A stretch of 36,866 bases of DNA from Flavobacteriaceae bacterium (GCA_002723075.1 PBNJ01000005.1:1-36866); one strand, 5' to 3'. Shown: positions 7,208-16,333, numbered from the stretch's first letter. A program made the numbers and translations. Notes: generated by a model not told the origin, from the letters alone.

Positions 7208-8431
7208 TTGAAGATTAGTCTATTCATCGCCAAACGCATTATCGGTTCGAAGTCCTATAAAAATAGTGTTTCGGCACCAATTATTAAAATCGGAATCATC
7301 GCCATTTCCGTTGGCTTGATCGCGATGCATATCGCTATTGGTACAGGCATCGGGTTTCAGAACAAAATCAAAGACAAAATCAGTTCTTTTGAAGGCCATA
7401 TTCGCGTATCTACCTATGAGAACAACTCCACAAACACCACCTTAGAGAGCATCGACCCCCAAATGATTCGCTCAGCAACTGAAACAGAGCGTATTTCTTT
7501 TGTCAATTCAGTAGCTTATGCATCAACTGTTTTTAAAACCGATAAGAACTTTGCTGGCGGACTGCTAAAAGGTATCGATAGCACATACCGATGGAATACT
7601 TTTGAAGACTATCTAATTGATGGACGTTTACCAGACATCGGATCGCTAATCAGTAGAGAGATTTTACTGTCCAAACATATTGCCAGAACCTTGGGGGTAA
7701 AAACGGGAGACCGGGTATCATCTTATTTTTTGTTTGAGGACCGACTCCCAATCCGTAGGAGTTTTGTCGTTTCGGGACTCTACGATTCTGGCTTTCCCGA
7801 TTTCGATCAGCGAATTGCCTTTGCAGACTTGCGACACGTTCAAAAAATATATCAATGGCCCACCGATCAGGTAGGAGCGTTTGAAATCACCCTCGATAAT
7901 TTTGATGATATTCATCAGTTTTCAGAAGAGGTCTATGACCAAGTGCCCGCTCCATACGATGTGCAGCATGTCAAAGAGCGTTACCCCGAAATTTTTAATT
8001 GGATTTCCCTTTTTGATACCAATATTGCTTTGATTATCGTGATTATGATCATAGTGGGCGGGATCAATATGATTACGGCTTTATTGGTTTTGATTCTCGA
8101 ACGAACTCAAATGATTGGTTTGCTAGGCGTCTTGGGCATGCAGCAATGGTCCACGCAGAAAGTCTTTTTGTACAATGCAGCCTACCTGATTGGAATTGGA
8201 TTGTTATGGGGCAATGTGTTGGGACTTGGACTTCTTGCTCTTCAACACCAAACTGGATGGATTACACTTGATCCAACTTCTTATTATGTAACGACAGTAC
8301 CGATCGCTTTTGATGTGCCCATGATTACTGCTATCAATATCGGAACCTTTGTGATTTGTGTATTGATGCTGTTGATTCCTTCATTAATCATTTCTAAAGT
8401 CACTCCAATTCGCGCATTACGCAGGGTGTAA
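7208..8431 (+). CDS. LolC/LolE-like ABC transporter permease (FtsX family)
   Basis: 407 aa inner-membrane permease with lipoprotein-releasing LolC/E architecture. There is one N-terminal membrane helix (about 26-48), a large periplasmic MacB-like domain (about 50-270), then three helices (about 275-297, 320-345, 375-398) and the C-terminal VTPIRALRRV typical of FtsX-domain permeases. By family knowledge it would extract lipoproteins for transport to the outer membrane with a LolD-like ATPase, which is not in this window. The start is TTG at 7208: the frame is closed by TAA at 7193, and the MKISLFIAKRIIGSK beginning fits the family. Its start codon is 3 bp from the divergent namZ start. Confidence 0.85.
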   Translation: MKISLFIAKRIIGSKSYKNSVSAPIIKIGIIAISVGLIAMHIAIGTGIGFQNKIKDKISSFEGHIRVSTYENNSTNTTLESIDPQMIRSATETERISFVNSVAYASTVFKTDKNFAGGLLKGIDSTYRWNTFEDYLIDGRLPDIGSLISREILLSKHIARTLGVKTGDRVSSYFLFEDRLPIRRSFVVSGLYDSGFPDFDQRIAFADLRHVQKIYQWPTDQVGAFEITLDNFDDIHQFSEEVYDQVPAPYDVQHVKERYPEIFNWISLFDTNIALIIVIMIIVGGINMITALLVLILERTQMIGLLGVLGMQQWSTQKVFLYNAAYLIGIGLLWGNVLGLGLLALQHQTGWITLDPTSYYVTTVPIAFDVPMITAINIGTFVICVLMLLIPSLIISKVTPIRALRRV

Positions 8432-8481
8432 ATCCAACAAATTTCATCTGTGATTAGGTATTATATATCTGCGCTATACAG

Positions 8482-8489
8482 TACATTTG
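8482..8489 (+). promoter_or_regulatory. -7 box TACATTTG immediately before the cysteine synthase start
   Basis: Exact match to TAnnTTTG ending only 4 nt before the ATG at 8494. If used, transcription would begin at or next to the A of the ATG, giving a leaderless mRNA. The -33 element is weak (TTA at 8461-8463, spacing 18). No Shine-Dalgarno sequence is seen. Confidence 0.45.
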
Positions 8490-8493
8490 CAGG

Positions 8494-9474
8494 ATGAAAT
8501 ACGCAAACAATATACTGGATACGATTGGGAATACGCCTTTGATCAAGCTCAATTCAATCGCAAATGAAGTTGACGCTTTGGTTTTGGCAAAGGTGGAATA
8601 CTTCAATCCTGGAAACTCTGTTAAAGACCGTATGGCGCTCAAAATGATTGAAGATGCCGAGGCAGATGGCCGACTTAAACCTGGCGGAACGATTGTAGAA
8701 GGAACTTCAGGAAACACAGGAATGGGCTTAGCAATTGCTGCCATTGTCAAGGGATATAAATTGATTTGCGTATCGAATGACAAGCAGTCCCCAACCAAAT
8801 TTGACGTCCTTCGTGCTGTGGGCGCTGAGGTGGTTGTTTGTCCAACCGATGTGCCAGCCGATGACCCACGTTCTTATTATTCGACTTCGAAGCGTATTGC
8901 AGAGGAAACACCCAATGCTTGGTATGTGAACCAGTACGACAACCCATCCAATGCGGTTGCTCACTATGAGCAGACAGGTCCTGAAATTTGGGAACAAACC
9001 GATGGTAAAATCACTCATTTTGTCGTTGGCGTAGGCACTGGCGGAACAATATCTGGCGTATCCAAATACCTCAAGGAGAAAAACCCAGCAATCAAAGTAT
9101 GGGGAATTGATACGTATGGTTCGGTTTTTAAAAAATACCATGAAACGGGGGTTTTTGACGAAAAAGAGATCTACCCGTATGTGACCGAGGGTATCGGGGA
9201 AGATATTCTACCAGAAAATGTTGACTTTGATCTTATTGATGCTTTTGAAAAAGTCACCGATAAAGATGCTGCCATTTACACACGAAAATTGGCTCGGGAA
9301 GAGGGAATTTTTGCAGGAAACTCTTGTGGCGCTGCGATAAAAGGGATGTTGCAACTCAAAGCCCACTTTGGCCCTGACGATGTCGTGGTGGTATTGCTAC
9401 ACGATTCAGGAAGTCGTTATGTCACCAAAATCTACAATGACGACTGGATGCGTGAAAAAGGGTTTTTGGAGTAG
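8494..9474 (+). CDS. PLP-dependent cysteine synthase / cystathionine beta-synthase family enzyme
   Basis: 326 aa fold-type II pyridoxal-phosphate enzyme that makes cysteine from O-acetylserine and sulfide, or cystathionine from serine and homocysteine. Lys44 in NSVKDR forms the PLP Schiff base. TSGNTG (71-76) binds the substrate carboxylate, GVGTGGTISG (179-188) holds the PLP phosphate, and HDSGSRY near the C-terminus is present. The NSVKDR-to-TSGNTG region and KQSPTKFDVLRAVGAE resemble catalytic domains of cystathionine beta-synthases, but there is no C-terminal CBS regulatory domain. Whether CysK/CysM-type or CBS-type cannot be settled here. ATG start at 8494. It converges with yihY, whose stop codon is 11 bp away, with no clear terminator. 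Confidence 0.92.
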   Translation: MKYANNILDTIGNTPLIKLNSIANEVDALVLAKVEYFNPGNSVKDRMALKMIEDAEADGRLKPGGTIVEGTSGNTGMGLAIAAIVKGYKLICVSNDKQSPTKFDVLRAVGAEVVVCPTDVPADDPRSYYSTSKRIAEETPNAWYVNQYDNPSNAVAHYEQTGPEIWEQTDGKITHFVVGVGTGGTISGVSKYLKEKNPAIKVWGIDTYGSVFKKYHETGVFDEKEIYPYVTEGIGEDILPENVDFDLIDAFEKVTDKDAAIYTRKLAREEGIFAGNSCGAAIKGMLQLKAHFGPDDVVVVLLHDSGSRYVTKIYNDDWMREKGFLE

Positions 9475-9485
9475 TTCCGCAAGCG

Positions 9486-10349
9486 CTATTCTACTTCCAC
9501 TACATCAACTTTTACGCCAAGCTTGTTGGGACGAATTTGGTATCCCATTCTCTCACTAACGACATCGATAAAAGCAGCGCCAAAAAAGATGATTTGCGAG
9601 GTGTAAAAAACCCATAACATTAAAATTGCCAAAACACTTGCAGAACCAAAAATACTATCAATGTTCATGGTGGTCAGTGTATAGCCAATGATAGTTTTTC
9701 CAATCGAAAATAAAAATGCTGTAAACACACCACCTAAAACGGCCGGCTTCCAATGTATAATTGCATCACTCAAGATGCTAAACATTAAAGTAAAAATGGT
9801 ACCCAAAACGACAAATGATACAACCAGCTCATACCCGTAAGTAAATGAGTAGTTACTGCTTAAACGATCACTGTATTCCAATAAATAACTGCTGACACTT
9901 GTACTGACTAGTACAAAAAAAACAAGTCCAATAAGTAGGGTAAACGATATAAATTGCTTGATCAGATAATTCTGAACTTCTCGCTTTCGTTTGACTTTAA
10001 TTCTCCATATCCGGTTAAAAAAGTGATGGAGTTGACGAAGCATAGCGGAGGAGGACAATCCGAGAATCAAAAATCCAACGCTGGTCGCCCAAGCACTGTT
10101 TTGATGAACTTTGCGATGGCTTACAATCTCTTGAATTTGTTTGGATGCGTCTGTCCCTAGGGTATCGTTGAATTGTGCATAAATTTCGTCTGAAACCTCT
10201 TTCTCTCCAAAAAAATAACCCAGAACAATAGTGATTATTATGATCATTGGTAAAAGCGAAAAGACTGCGTAGTAAGCGAGGGCAGCTCCATTTTGAAAGG
10301 GGTTGCTTCTAAAGAAAATAGCAAATGTATTTTTCAAAAAAGAAATCAT
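9486..10349 (-). CDS. YihY/virulence factor BrkB family membrane protein
   Basis: 287 aa polytopic inner-membrane protein of the YihY/BrkB family (formerly, wrongly, called ribonuclease BN). The hallmark GAALAYYAVFSLLPMI occurs at residues 21-36, followed by about five more hydrophobic segments. The function of the family is not settled; roles in export or envelope stress have been suggested. The ATG at 10349 lies at the downstream end of the minus-strand beta-oxidation locus, 113 bp after the acyl-CoA dehydrogenase stop. A TAAATTTG box and an inverted repeat in that gap suggest its own control. Confidence 0.88.
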   Translation of the reverse strand: MISFLKNTFAIFFRSNPFQNGAALAYYAVFSLLPMIIIITIVLGYFFGEKEVSDEIYAQFNDTLGTDASKQIQEIVSHRKVHQNSAWATSVGFLILGLSSSAMLRQLHHFFNRIWRIKVKRKREVQNYLIKQFISFTLLIGLVFFVLVSTSVSSYLLEYSDRLSSNYSFTYGYELVVSFVVLGTIFTLMFSILSDAIIHWKPAVLGGVFTAFLFSIGKTIIGYTLTTMNIDSIFGSASVLAILMLWVFYTSQIIFFGAAFIDVVSERMGYQIRPNKLGVKVDVVEVE

Positions 10350-10360
10350 AAAACAATAAA

Positions 10361-10374
10361 TGTCATCTATGACA
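10361..10374. repeat. 6-2-6 inverted repeat upstream of yihY
   Basis: TGTCAT-CT-ATGACA, a perfect inverted repeat 12 nt upstream of the yihY ATG and downstream of its candidate -7 box. It could be an operator half-site pair or a weak mRNA hairpin near the start codon. Chance occurrence cannot be excluded. Confidence 0.4.
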
Positions 10375-10419
10375 ACACAAAATGATTTGGGAAATCCGCC
10401 AATTCAAAAGCGAAAGTAA

Positions 10420-10427
10420 CAAATTTA
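10420..10427 (-). promoter_or_regulatory. Candidate -7 box for yihY (TAAATTTG)
   Basis: Minus-strand TAAATTTG, an exact TAnnTTTG match 71 bp upstream of the yihY ATG, within the 113-bp gap after the acyl-CoA dehydrogenase gene. No TTG lies at -33 spacing. The rest of the gap holds only the 10361-10374 repeat and a loopless palindrome AGGGATCCCT directly after the dehydrogenase stop codon. Confidence 0.35.
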
Positions 10428-10462
10428 TACACGATATGGTTAACTATGACTCAGGGATCCCT

Positions 10463-12265
10463 CTAAAAGCAATACTGATTCTCAGCAATCACTTTATCAG
10501 CGACTTGTTCGCGTAAGCCAATCACATTAGGATAATTGACATATTTTGTAAATCGCTTTAGACCCATGAGTAGCATTTTTTGCTCATCTCCTTCTGCCGA
10601 AGAAATAATCGCCTCTTTCCCTTTGGTTTGTATTTTCTCAACGGCTTGAAAAAGATAGAGTTTTGTCATGGCCAATTGCATATCTTGTGTGTCAAGACCA
10701 TATCGATTGATATTCTTTTCCGTTCGAAGTATGGCCGATTCCACCAGATAAATTTCAATCAAGATATCAGAAACAGACAACAAAAGCTGCTGATGTTTCT
10801 CGATCTCCGTTCCGTATTTTTGGACACCAGCACCTGCGATCATTAGAAACACCTTTTTTAGGTTTTTAAGGATTGATTTTTCCTCGCTCAAGGGTTCTGT
10901 AAAATCTGGAAGGTCAAATGATGGTACACCCAAAAGTTCCTCCCCAACGGCAGTTGCAGGACCAATCAGATCAAGGTGACCTTTCATGGCTTTTTTGATC
11001 AGCATCCCAACAGTGAGCATCCGATTGATTTCATTCGTCCCCTCATAGATTCGAGAAATCCGCGCATCTCGCCATGCGGACTCCATGGGCATATCAGCAG
11101 AATAACCCATGCCTCCAAAAATCTGAACGCCTTCGTCTGTACAGTCTTGGGTATGTTCCGATACAGCAACCTTTAAGATTGAGCATTCGATTACATACTC
11201 TTCTACTCCTTTTAGCTCTGCTTCCTGATGGCTTATTCCTGACTCGGATCGAATGGCTATACGATCCTCAATGTCTTTGGCCGCACGATAACAACCCGAC
11301 TCACCTGCATAACAATTTGTAGCCATATTGGCGATTTTTTGTTTGATTGCCCCAAACTGACTAATCGGTGTTTTGAATTGGATTCTCTCATTGGCATAAC
11401 GAACACTTTCGCTTACTGTACGTCGCTGCGCATCGATACAAGCAACGGCAAGTTTAATACGACCCACATTCAAAGCGTTCATCGCGATTTTAAATCCATT
11501 TCCGCGTTCCGAAAGCATATTTTCGACGGGCACCTTGGTTTCGCTAAAAAAGACCTGCCTTGTTGAGGAAGCATGAATCCCCAATTTATGTTCTTCTTCG
11601 CCCATGCTAATTCCATTATCAGGGTCATTCGGAACGATAAATCCTGTGATATTTTTATCATCTTCTATCCGTGCAAATACAATCATTACACTGGCGTATC
11701 CAGCATTTGAAATCCATATTTTTTGCCCACTGATTTTATAATGGGTGCCGTCCTCTGAAAGTACAGCTTTGGTTTTCCCACTATTTGCGTCCGATCCTGC
11801 CCCCGGTTCGGTAAGACAATAACATCCAATCTCTTCCCCCGAAGCGAGCTTAGGAACATACTTTTGCTTTTGTTCTTCAGTTCCATACAAAACGATGGGC
11901 ATGATGCCAATACCAGTATGGGCACCGTATGCAGTGGAAAGGGAGCCAGTTGCTCCTGAAAAGTAATCACAGACGAGCATGGTTGAGACAAACCCCATTT
12001 CAAGACCTCCGAATGCCTCTGGTACACCAACGCCCAAAAAGCCAAGTTCTCCAGCTTTACGCATCAGCTCAAATGTGAAGTCATAGTCTTTTTGCTCAAA
12101 ACGATGCTTGTTTGGCCAAACTTCCCGATCGATAAATTCTTTTACGGCATCTCGCATCATTTGTTGTTCTTCGCTAAAATCTTCTGGTGTGAAGACATTT
12201 TCTGCCTTCGTTTCTTGCAATAAAAAAGCACCTCCGCGTGTACGCACGATTTCTTTTGTTTCCAT
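10463..12265 (-). CDS. Acyl-CoA dehydrogenase (very-long-chain type, about 600 aa)
   Basis: FAD enzyme for the first oxidation step of beta-oxidation, acyl-CoA to trans-2-enoyl-CoA, passing electrons to electron-transfer flavoprotein. Its 600 aa exceed the roughly 380 aa of short/medium-chain enzymes: an extra C-terminal region (about 430-600) gives the VLCAD/ACAD9-like layout. Visible signatures are CYCLTEPGAGSDA (148-160) for FAD/substrate binding and IYEGTNEI (406-413), whose Glu408 is the expected catalytic base. ATG start at 12265, 4 bp after the thiolase stop, so it is the last core gene of the marR-fadN-thiolase-acyl-CoA dehydrogenase operon. ETF genes are not in the window. Confidence 0.95.
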   Translation of the reverse strand: METKEIVRTRGGAFLLQETKAENVFTPEDFSEEQQMMRDAVKEFIDREVWPNKHRFEQKDYDFTFELMRKAGELGFLGVGVPEAFGGLEMGFVSTMLVCDYFSGATGSLSTAYGAHTGIGIMPIVLYGTEEQKQKYVPKLASGEEIGCYCLTEPGAGSDANSGKTKAVLSEDGTHYKISGQKIWISNAGYASVMIVFARIEDDKNITGFIVPNDPDNGISMGEEEHKLGIHASSTRQVFFSETKVPVENMLSERGNGFKIAMNALNVGRIKLAVACIDAQRRTVSESVRYANERIQFKTPISQFGAIKQKIANMATNCYAGESGCYRAAKDIEDRIAIRSESGISHQEAELKGVEEYVIECSILKVAVSEHTQDCTDEGVQIFGGMGYSADMPMESAWRDARISRIYEGTNEINRMLTVGMLIKKAMKGHLDLIGPATAVGEELLGVPSFDLPDFTEPLSEEKSILKNLKKVFLMIAGAGVQKYGTEIEKHQQLLLSVSDILIEIYLVESAILRTEKNINRYGLDTQDMQLAMTKLYLFQAVEKIQTKGKEAIISSAEGDEQKMLLMGLKRFTKYVNYPNVIGLREQVADKVIAENQYCF

Positions 12266-12269
12266 AATT

Positions 12270-13451
12270 TTATATCAATTCATAAATTCCAGCGGCACCT
12301 TGTCCAGTACCTACACACATGGTGACCATGCCATATTTTTGATTTCTTTTTTTCATTTCGTCAAATAACTGCACTGAGAGTTTGGTTCCAGTGCAACCCA
12401 GCGGGTGTCCAAGAGCAATTGCTCCCCCATTGACATTGACAATCTCTGGATTGATGTCGAGCTCACGAATCACAGCTATGGATTGAGCAGCAAAGGCCTC
12501 ATTGAGTTCGATTTGGTCGATGTCTTTTAGTTTTAGACTCGCTTGATCCAGCGCTTTTGGGATTGCTGCTACTGGGCCTATACCCATGATTTTGGGTGGA
12601 ACGCCAGCAGTTGCATAACTCACAAGTCGAGCAATCGGAGTGAGGTTGTGCTTGTTGACCATCTCTTCAGTCATCATCAATAGTACAGCAGCACCATCGC
12701 TTGTTTGAGAAGAATTTCCTGCAGTCACCGAGCCGTTATTGGCAAAGACAGGTCGTAGCTTCGCCAACGCCTCTAAGCTTGTATCCGCTCTTGGACCCTC
12801 GTCACGATCAACAGTATAGGTGCGCGTTGCTTTTTTCCCATTGTCATCGATATATGTTTCATCGATAGTAATTGGCACAATTTGATTATCAAAGGCACCA
12901 TTTTTTTGAGCTTTTAAGGCCTTTTGGTGTGATGCATACGCAAAGGCATCTTGATCCTCTCTGGAGATGTGAAACTGGTTGGCAACTGCTTCGGCAGTGA
13001 GTCCCATTCCCCAATAATAATCTTCATTTCCTTGCTTGGCGGCTTTATAGTCAGGCGCAGGCTTGAACCCTCCCATGGGGATATAGCTCATGCTTTCAAC
13101 GCCACCTGCTATTACGCAGTTTGCCATTCCTGATTGAATTTTTGCAGCTCCCAAAGCGATCGTCTCGATTCCTGATGCGCAATAGCGGTTTACGGTTACG
13201 CCTGGAACATCATTGGTTTTGAGTCCCATTAATGAAATGAGCCGTGCCATATTTAGGCCTTGTTCTGCCTCTGGCATGGCATTACCAATCAGAACATCAT
13301 CAATCGTGGTGACATCAAAATCAGGCAAGTTACTCATCATATACTCGATGGTTTCTGCAGCGAGCTCATCTGGACGTTTAAATCTAAAAAGACCCCTGGG
13401 TGCTTTACCAACGGCTGTTCGGTGTGCGCTTACGATGTAGGTTGTTTTCAT
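12270..13451 (-). CDS. Acetyl-CoA C-acyltransferase (3-ketoacyl-CoA thiolase)
   Basis: 393 aa thiolase performing the last beta-oxidation step, cleavage of 3-ketoacyl-CoA with CoA to acetyl-CoA and a shortened acyl-CoA. The nucleophilic Cys91 lies in NRYCASGIE. The catalytic histidine is in GHPLGCTG, and the second cysteine in [11 protein letters not shown] near the C-terminus. Length and motifs match FadA/FadI-type degradative thiolases; a biosynthetic acetoacetyl-CoA thiolase is less likely given the operon. ATG start at 13451, 3 bp after the stop of the fused dehydrogenase/hydratase gene. This suggests translational coupling and a functional pair, as in FadAB complexes. Confidence 0.95.
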   Translation of the reverse strand: MKTTYIVSAHRTAVGKAPRGLFRFKRPDELAAETIEYMMSNLPDFDVTTIDDVLIGNAMPEAEQGLNMARLISLMGLKTNDVPGVTVNRYCASGIETIALGAAKIQSGMANCVIAGGVESMSYIPMGGFKPAPDYKAAKQGNEDYYWGMGLTAEAVANQFHISREDQDAFAYASHQKALKAQKNGAFDNQIVPITIDETYIDDNGKKATRTYTVDRDEGPRADTSLEALAKLRPVFANNGSVTAGNSSQTSDGAAVLLMMTEEMVNKHNLTPIARLVSYATAGVPPKIMGIGPVAAIPKALDQASLKLKDIDQIELNEAFAAQSIAVIRELDINPEIVNVNGGAIALGHPLGCTGTKLSVQLFDEMKKRNQKYGMVTMCVGTGQGAAGIYELI

Positions 13452-13454
13452 GTG

Positions 13455-15863
13455 TTAGTTTCTTAAAGGTTTTCCAGTTTTAAGCATATGCTGTATACGT
13501 TCAAGTGTTTTGCGTTCGGTGCAAAGGGATAAAAATGCTTCTCTTTCGATATCTAGAAGGTATTGCTCTGGCACATAGGACGGCTGGGATAGGTCACCAC
13601 CGGCCATGACGTAAGCCAACTTGTCGGCAACTTTTTTGTCATGCTCAGAAATATAGTGAGCCGCTTCCATGGAGTCTGTTCCCACCAAAAACATTCCGAG
13701 GGCTTGTTTGCCTAGTACTTTTACGTCGTTTCGCTTTATGGGTTTGGTATAGCCAGACTCTGCCATTAAAATAGCTTGTTTTTTGGCAACAGCGATTTGT
13801 TGGTCAGCATTCACAACAACGACGTCCTTCCCTTTTTGTAAAATCCCCAAATCGAATGCTTCGTAAGCTGACTTGGCTACTTTTGCCATTCCGATTGTGA
13901 AAAAATACTCTTGGAGTACATTGAGCTCAACATCATTTTTACGAAACGAATCGGATGCCCGTAATGTCATCTCTTTAGACCCACCACCACCAGGAATTAC
14001 ACCAACACCAAACTCAACTAAGCCAATATAGGTTTCAGCAGCGGCGACGACCTTGTCTGCATGTAAGCTGAGCTCACAAGCACCCCCGAGGGTAAGGGTG
14101 TGCGGTGCTGCAACGGTGGGGATAGACGAATACCGCATACGCATCATCGTATCTTGGAAATATTTGATTGCCATGTTAAGTTCATCATATTCTTGCTCGA
14201 CTGCCAACATAAAAATCATACCAATATTGGCACCAGCAGAGAAATTAGCTCCCTGATTCCCGACAACCAAAGCTTGAAATTCCTTTTCAGCCAAGTCAAT
14301 ACCTTTGTTAATTCCCTGAAGAACACCACCACCGATTGTATTCATTTTGGAGTGAAACTCCACATTTAGCACCCCGTCTCCAAGGTCGATAAGAGAGCAC
14401 TCTGGATTTTGCCAAACGGTTTTCGAAGCTCTGAGGCGGTCAAGGATTATAAAGCTATTTTGTCCTGGGATGACATTCATATTTTTGTTAGGAATGTCAT
14501 AGAAGAATTGCTGACCGTCCTCTAATCCGTAAAAACTTTGGTGCGGTCCTTTAGCCATGGCAGTTACCCATTTAGCAGGTTCATGTCCCGCTTCTTTGAT
14601 AAGTTCAATTCCTGTTTCCAATCCAATAGCATCCCAGAGTTCATAGGGACCATGTGTCCATCCAAATCCAGCTTTCATGGCGTCATCTATTCGATAAATT
14701 TCATCTGATATTTCAGGAATTCGGTTTTGGATGTAAGCAAAAAGCTCTCCAAAGTTTTTTCGATAAAATGCAGTCGCTTTATCTGATCCCGAAATCAAAA
14801 CGGGATAGCGTTCGATGAGATTATCAATCGCTTTGGTTTTTTCAAGAGTGTCAAACTGAGCTCGTTTTTTTGATCGGTATTCGAGGGTATTGAGGTCCAA
14901 TGTTAAAATCTCAGATTTTCCCTTACCATTTTTTACTTTTTTATAAAATCCTTGACCACTCTTGGAACCAAGCCATTGATTTTTCATCATGGCAGAAATG
15001 AAATCGGGAAGTTGAAATACGTCTCTTCGCTCGTCATCATCACAGTTTTCATATAGTCCATTCGCGACGTGAACCAAGGTGTCAAGACCTACCACGTCAA
15101 CCGTTCGAAAAGTAGCTGATTTTGGTCTTCCAATTACTGGCCCTGTAAGCTTGTCGATTTCCTCTACGGTTAGCCCCATATCCTTCACTTGATGGAAGAG
15201 GCTTTGGATACAAAAAATTCCAATTCGATTTCCAATAAATGCTGGCGTGTCTTTGGCAAGAACCGAACGTTTGCCGAGGAAAGTGCTTCCATAATCCATC
15301 AAAAACGAACTGACTTCAGGAAGGCAATTCGGGCCTGGTACGACCTCAAAAAGTTTTAAGTAACGAGGCGGATTAAAAAAGTGAGTGACAGCAAAGTGTT
15401 TTTGAAAATCATCTGACCGACCTTTATTCATCATCGCAATGGGAATGCCAGATGTATTTGAAGTAATCAATGTTCCTGGCGTTCTGTGTTCTTCAATTTG
15501 CTTAAAAACACTTTGTTTGATGTCTAGTCGTTCCACAACCACCTCAATGATCCAGTCCACTTCAGAGATTTTCGAAATATCGTCAGATAAATTTCCAGTG
15601 TGAATTCGCTTTTTAAAATCCATGTGATAAAGTGGCGCTGGGTTGGATTTGATTGCTTGTAACAGATTGCTGTCAACGATGCGGTTACGGACAGTAGAAT
15701 CTGAAAGTTTAGATCCCTTCGCTTTTTCTTTTTCAGTTAATTCGCTTGGTGCGATATCGAGAAGTAAGACTTCAACACCAATATTTGCAAAATGACAAGC
15801 AATACCAGAACCCATGATTCCAGATCCAATGACTGCCACTTTTGAGATTCTTCTTATACTCAT
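13455..15863 (-). CDS. fadN: Fused 3-hydroxyacyl-CoA dehydrogenase / enoyl-CoA hydratase (FadN type)
   Basis: 802 aa bifunctional beta-oxidation enzyme that hydrates 2-enoyl-CoA and oxidises L-3-hydroxyacyl-CoA with NAD. The N-terminal dehydrogenase begins with the NAD-binding GSGIMGSG (13-20) and has the THFFNPP segment of its active site. The C-terminal crotonase domain has oxyanion loop residues NQGANFSAGAN and the two catalytic glutamates, Glu597 (GGACEL) and Glu617 (GLVEFGVG), 20 residues apart as in enoyl-CoA hydratases. The dehydrogenase-first order is that of FadN, opposite to FadB/FadJ. Its ATG overlaps the marR stop by 4 bp. Confidence 0.94.
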   Translation of the reverse strand: MSIRRISKVAVIGSGIMGSGIACHFANIGVEVLLLDIAPSELTEKEKAKGSKLSDSTVRNRIVDSNLLQAIKSNPAPLYHMDFKKRIHTGNLSDDISKISEVDWIIEVVVERLDIKQSVFKQIEEHRTPGTLITSNTSGIPIAMMNKGRSDDFQKHFAVTHFFNPPRYLKLFEVVPGPNCLPEVSSFLMDYGSTFLGKRSVLAKDTPAFIGNRIGIFCIQSLFHQVKDMGLTVEEIDKLTGPVIGRPKSATFRTVDVVGLDTLVHVANGLYENCDDDERRDVFQLPDFISAMMKNQWLGSKSGQGFYKKVKNGKGKSEILTLDLNTLEYRSKKRAQFDTLEKTKAIDNLIERYPVLISGSDKATAFYRKNFGELFAYIQNRIPEISDEIYRIDDAMKAGFGWTHGPYELWDAIGLETGIELIKEAGHEPAKWVTAMAKGPHQSFYGLEDGQQFFYDIPNKNMNVIPGQNSFIILDRLRASKTVWQNPECSLIDLGDGVLNVEFHSKMNTIGGGVLQGINKGIDLAEKEFQALVVGNQGANFSAGANIGMIFMLAVEQEYDELNMAIKYFQDTMMRMRYSSIPTVAAPHTLTLGGACELSLHADKVVAAAETYIGLVEFGVGVIPGGGGSKEMTLRASDSFRKNDVELNVLQEYFFTIGMAKVAKSAYEAFDLGILQKGKDVVVVNADQQIAVAKKQAILMAESGYTKPIKRNDVKVLGKQALGMFLVGTDSMEAAHYISEHDKKVADKLAYVMAGGDLSQPSYVPEQYLLDIEREAFLSLCTERKTLERIQHMLKTGKPLRN

Positions 15864-16312
15864 GAAACTTGTTTTTGGGGAATAAATATTGACCTTTCTT
15901 GTACTTTTTGTAGAATCAATTCGATAACTTTGTAGAATGATTCAAGTTCTTCAGGACTAACAGATTCTTCAATAACCTGATTGAAATGCATAACAACTTC
16001 ACGCGAAAGCGAACGCTTTTCGAGCCCTTCTTTTGTGAGACGGATTAAAACACTTCTGCCATCTTGTGGATTTGGTTCTCTTCGGATTAACCCCTGATTT
16101 TCCATTGCCTTTAGGGTGCGTGACAAACTTGTAGATTCCATACCCATTCTAGGGCCCAGAGAGGTAGAGGGAACGCCTTCTTCAGTATCAATACTCAAAA
16201 GTGTCAATCCAGTGGCCATCGTAGCTCCATATCGAGAAGCTTCTTCATTGTACATTTTGGAGACTGCTTGCCAAGTTGCACGTAAAAAATGATCGATTGT
16301 TTTTGTTCGCAT
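15860..16312 (-). CDS. MarR-family transcriptional regulator of the beta-oxidation operon
   Basis: 150 aa winged-helix MarR protein. Helix-turn-helix at about 46-72 (GVPSTSLGPRMGMESTSLSR region), wing with DGRSVLIRLT (84-93), and N- and C-terminal helices for dimerisation. It heads the operon with fadN (4-bp ATGA overlap), thiolase and acyl-CoA dehydrogenase, so it most likely represses its own operon and is relieved by a fatty-acid-derived ligand, perhaps acyl-CoA (inference). A perfect 18-bp palindrome and a -7 box lie within 40 bp upstream of its ATG, a classic autoregulation layout. The MRTKTIDHFLRATW beginning fits the family, so the start looks right. Confidence 0.92.
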   Translation of the reverse strand: MRTKTIDHFLRATWQAVSKMYNEEASRYGATMATGLTLLSIDTEEGVPSTSLGPRMGMESTSLSRTLKAMENQGLIRREPNPQDGRSVLIRLTKEGLEKRSLSREVVMHFNQVIEESVSPEELESFYKVIELILQKVQERSIFIPQKQVS

Positions 16313-16317
16313 AGAGC

Positions 16318-16325
16318 CAAATGTA
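16318..16325 (-). promoter_or_regulatory. marR operon -7 box (TACATTTG)
   Basis: Exact TAnnTTTG match on the minus strand, ending 5 nt before the marR ATG (16312), so the transcript could be leaderless or nearly so. The 18-bp palindrome at 16334-16351 occupies the spacer and -33 zone of this promoter; no TTG is seen there. Confidence 0.5.
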
Positions 16326-16333
16326 ATAAAAAA

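Noticed and set aside
10453-10462. 10-bp palindrome AGGGATCCCT directly after the acyl-CoA dehydrogenase stop codon
   Set aside because: It has no loop and no T-run, so it is not a convincing terminator, and a 10-bp palindrome of this kind occurs by chance.
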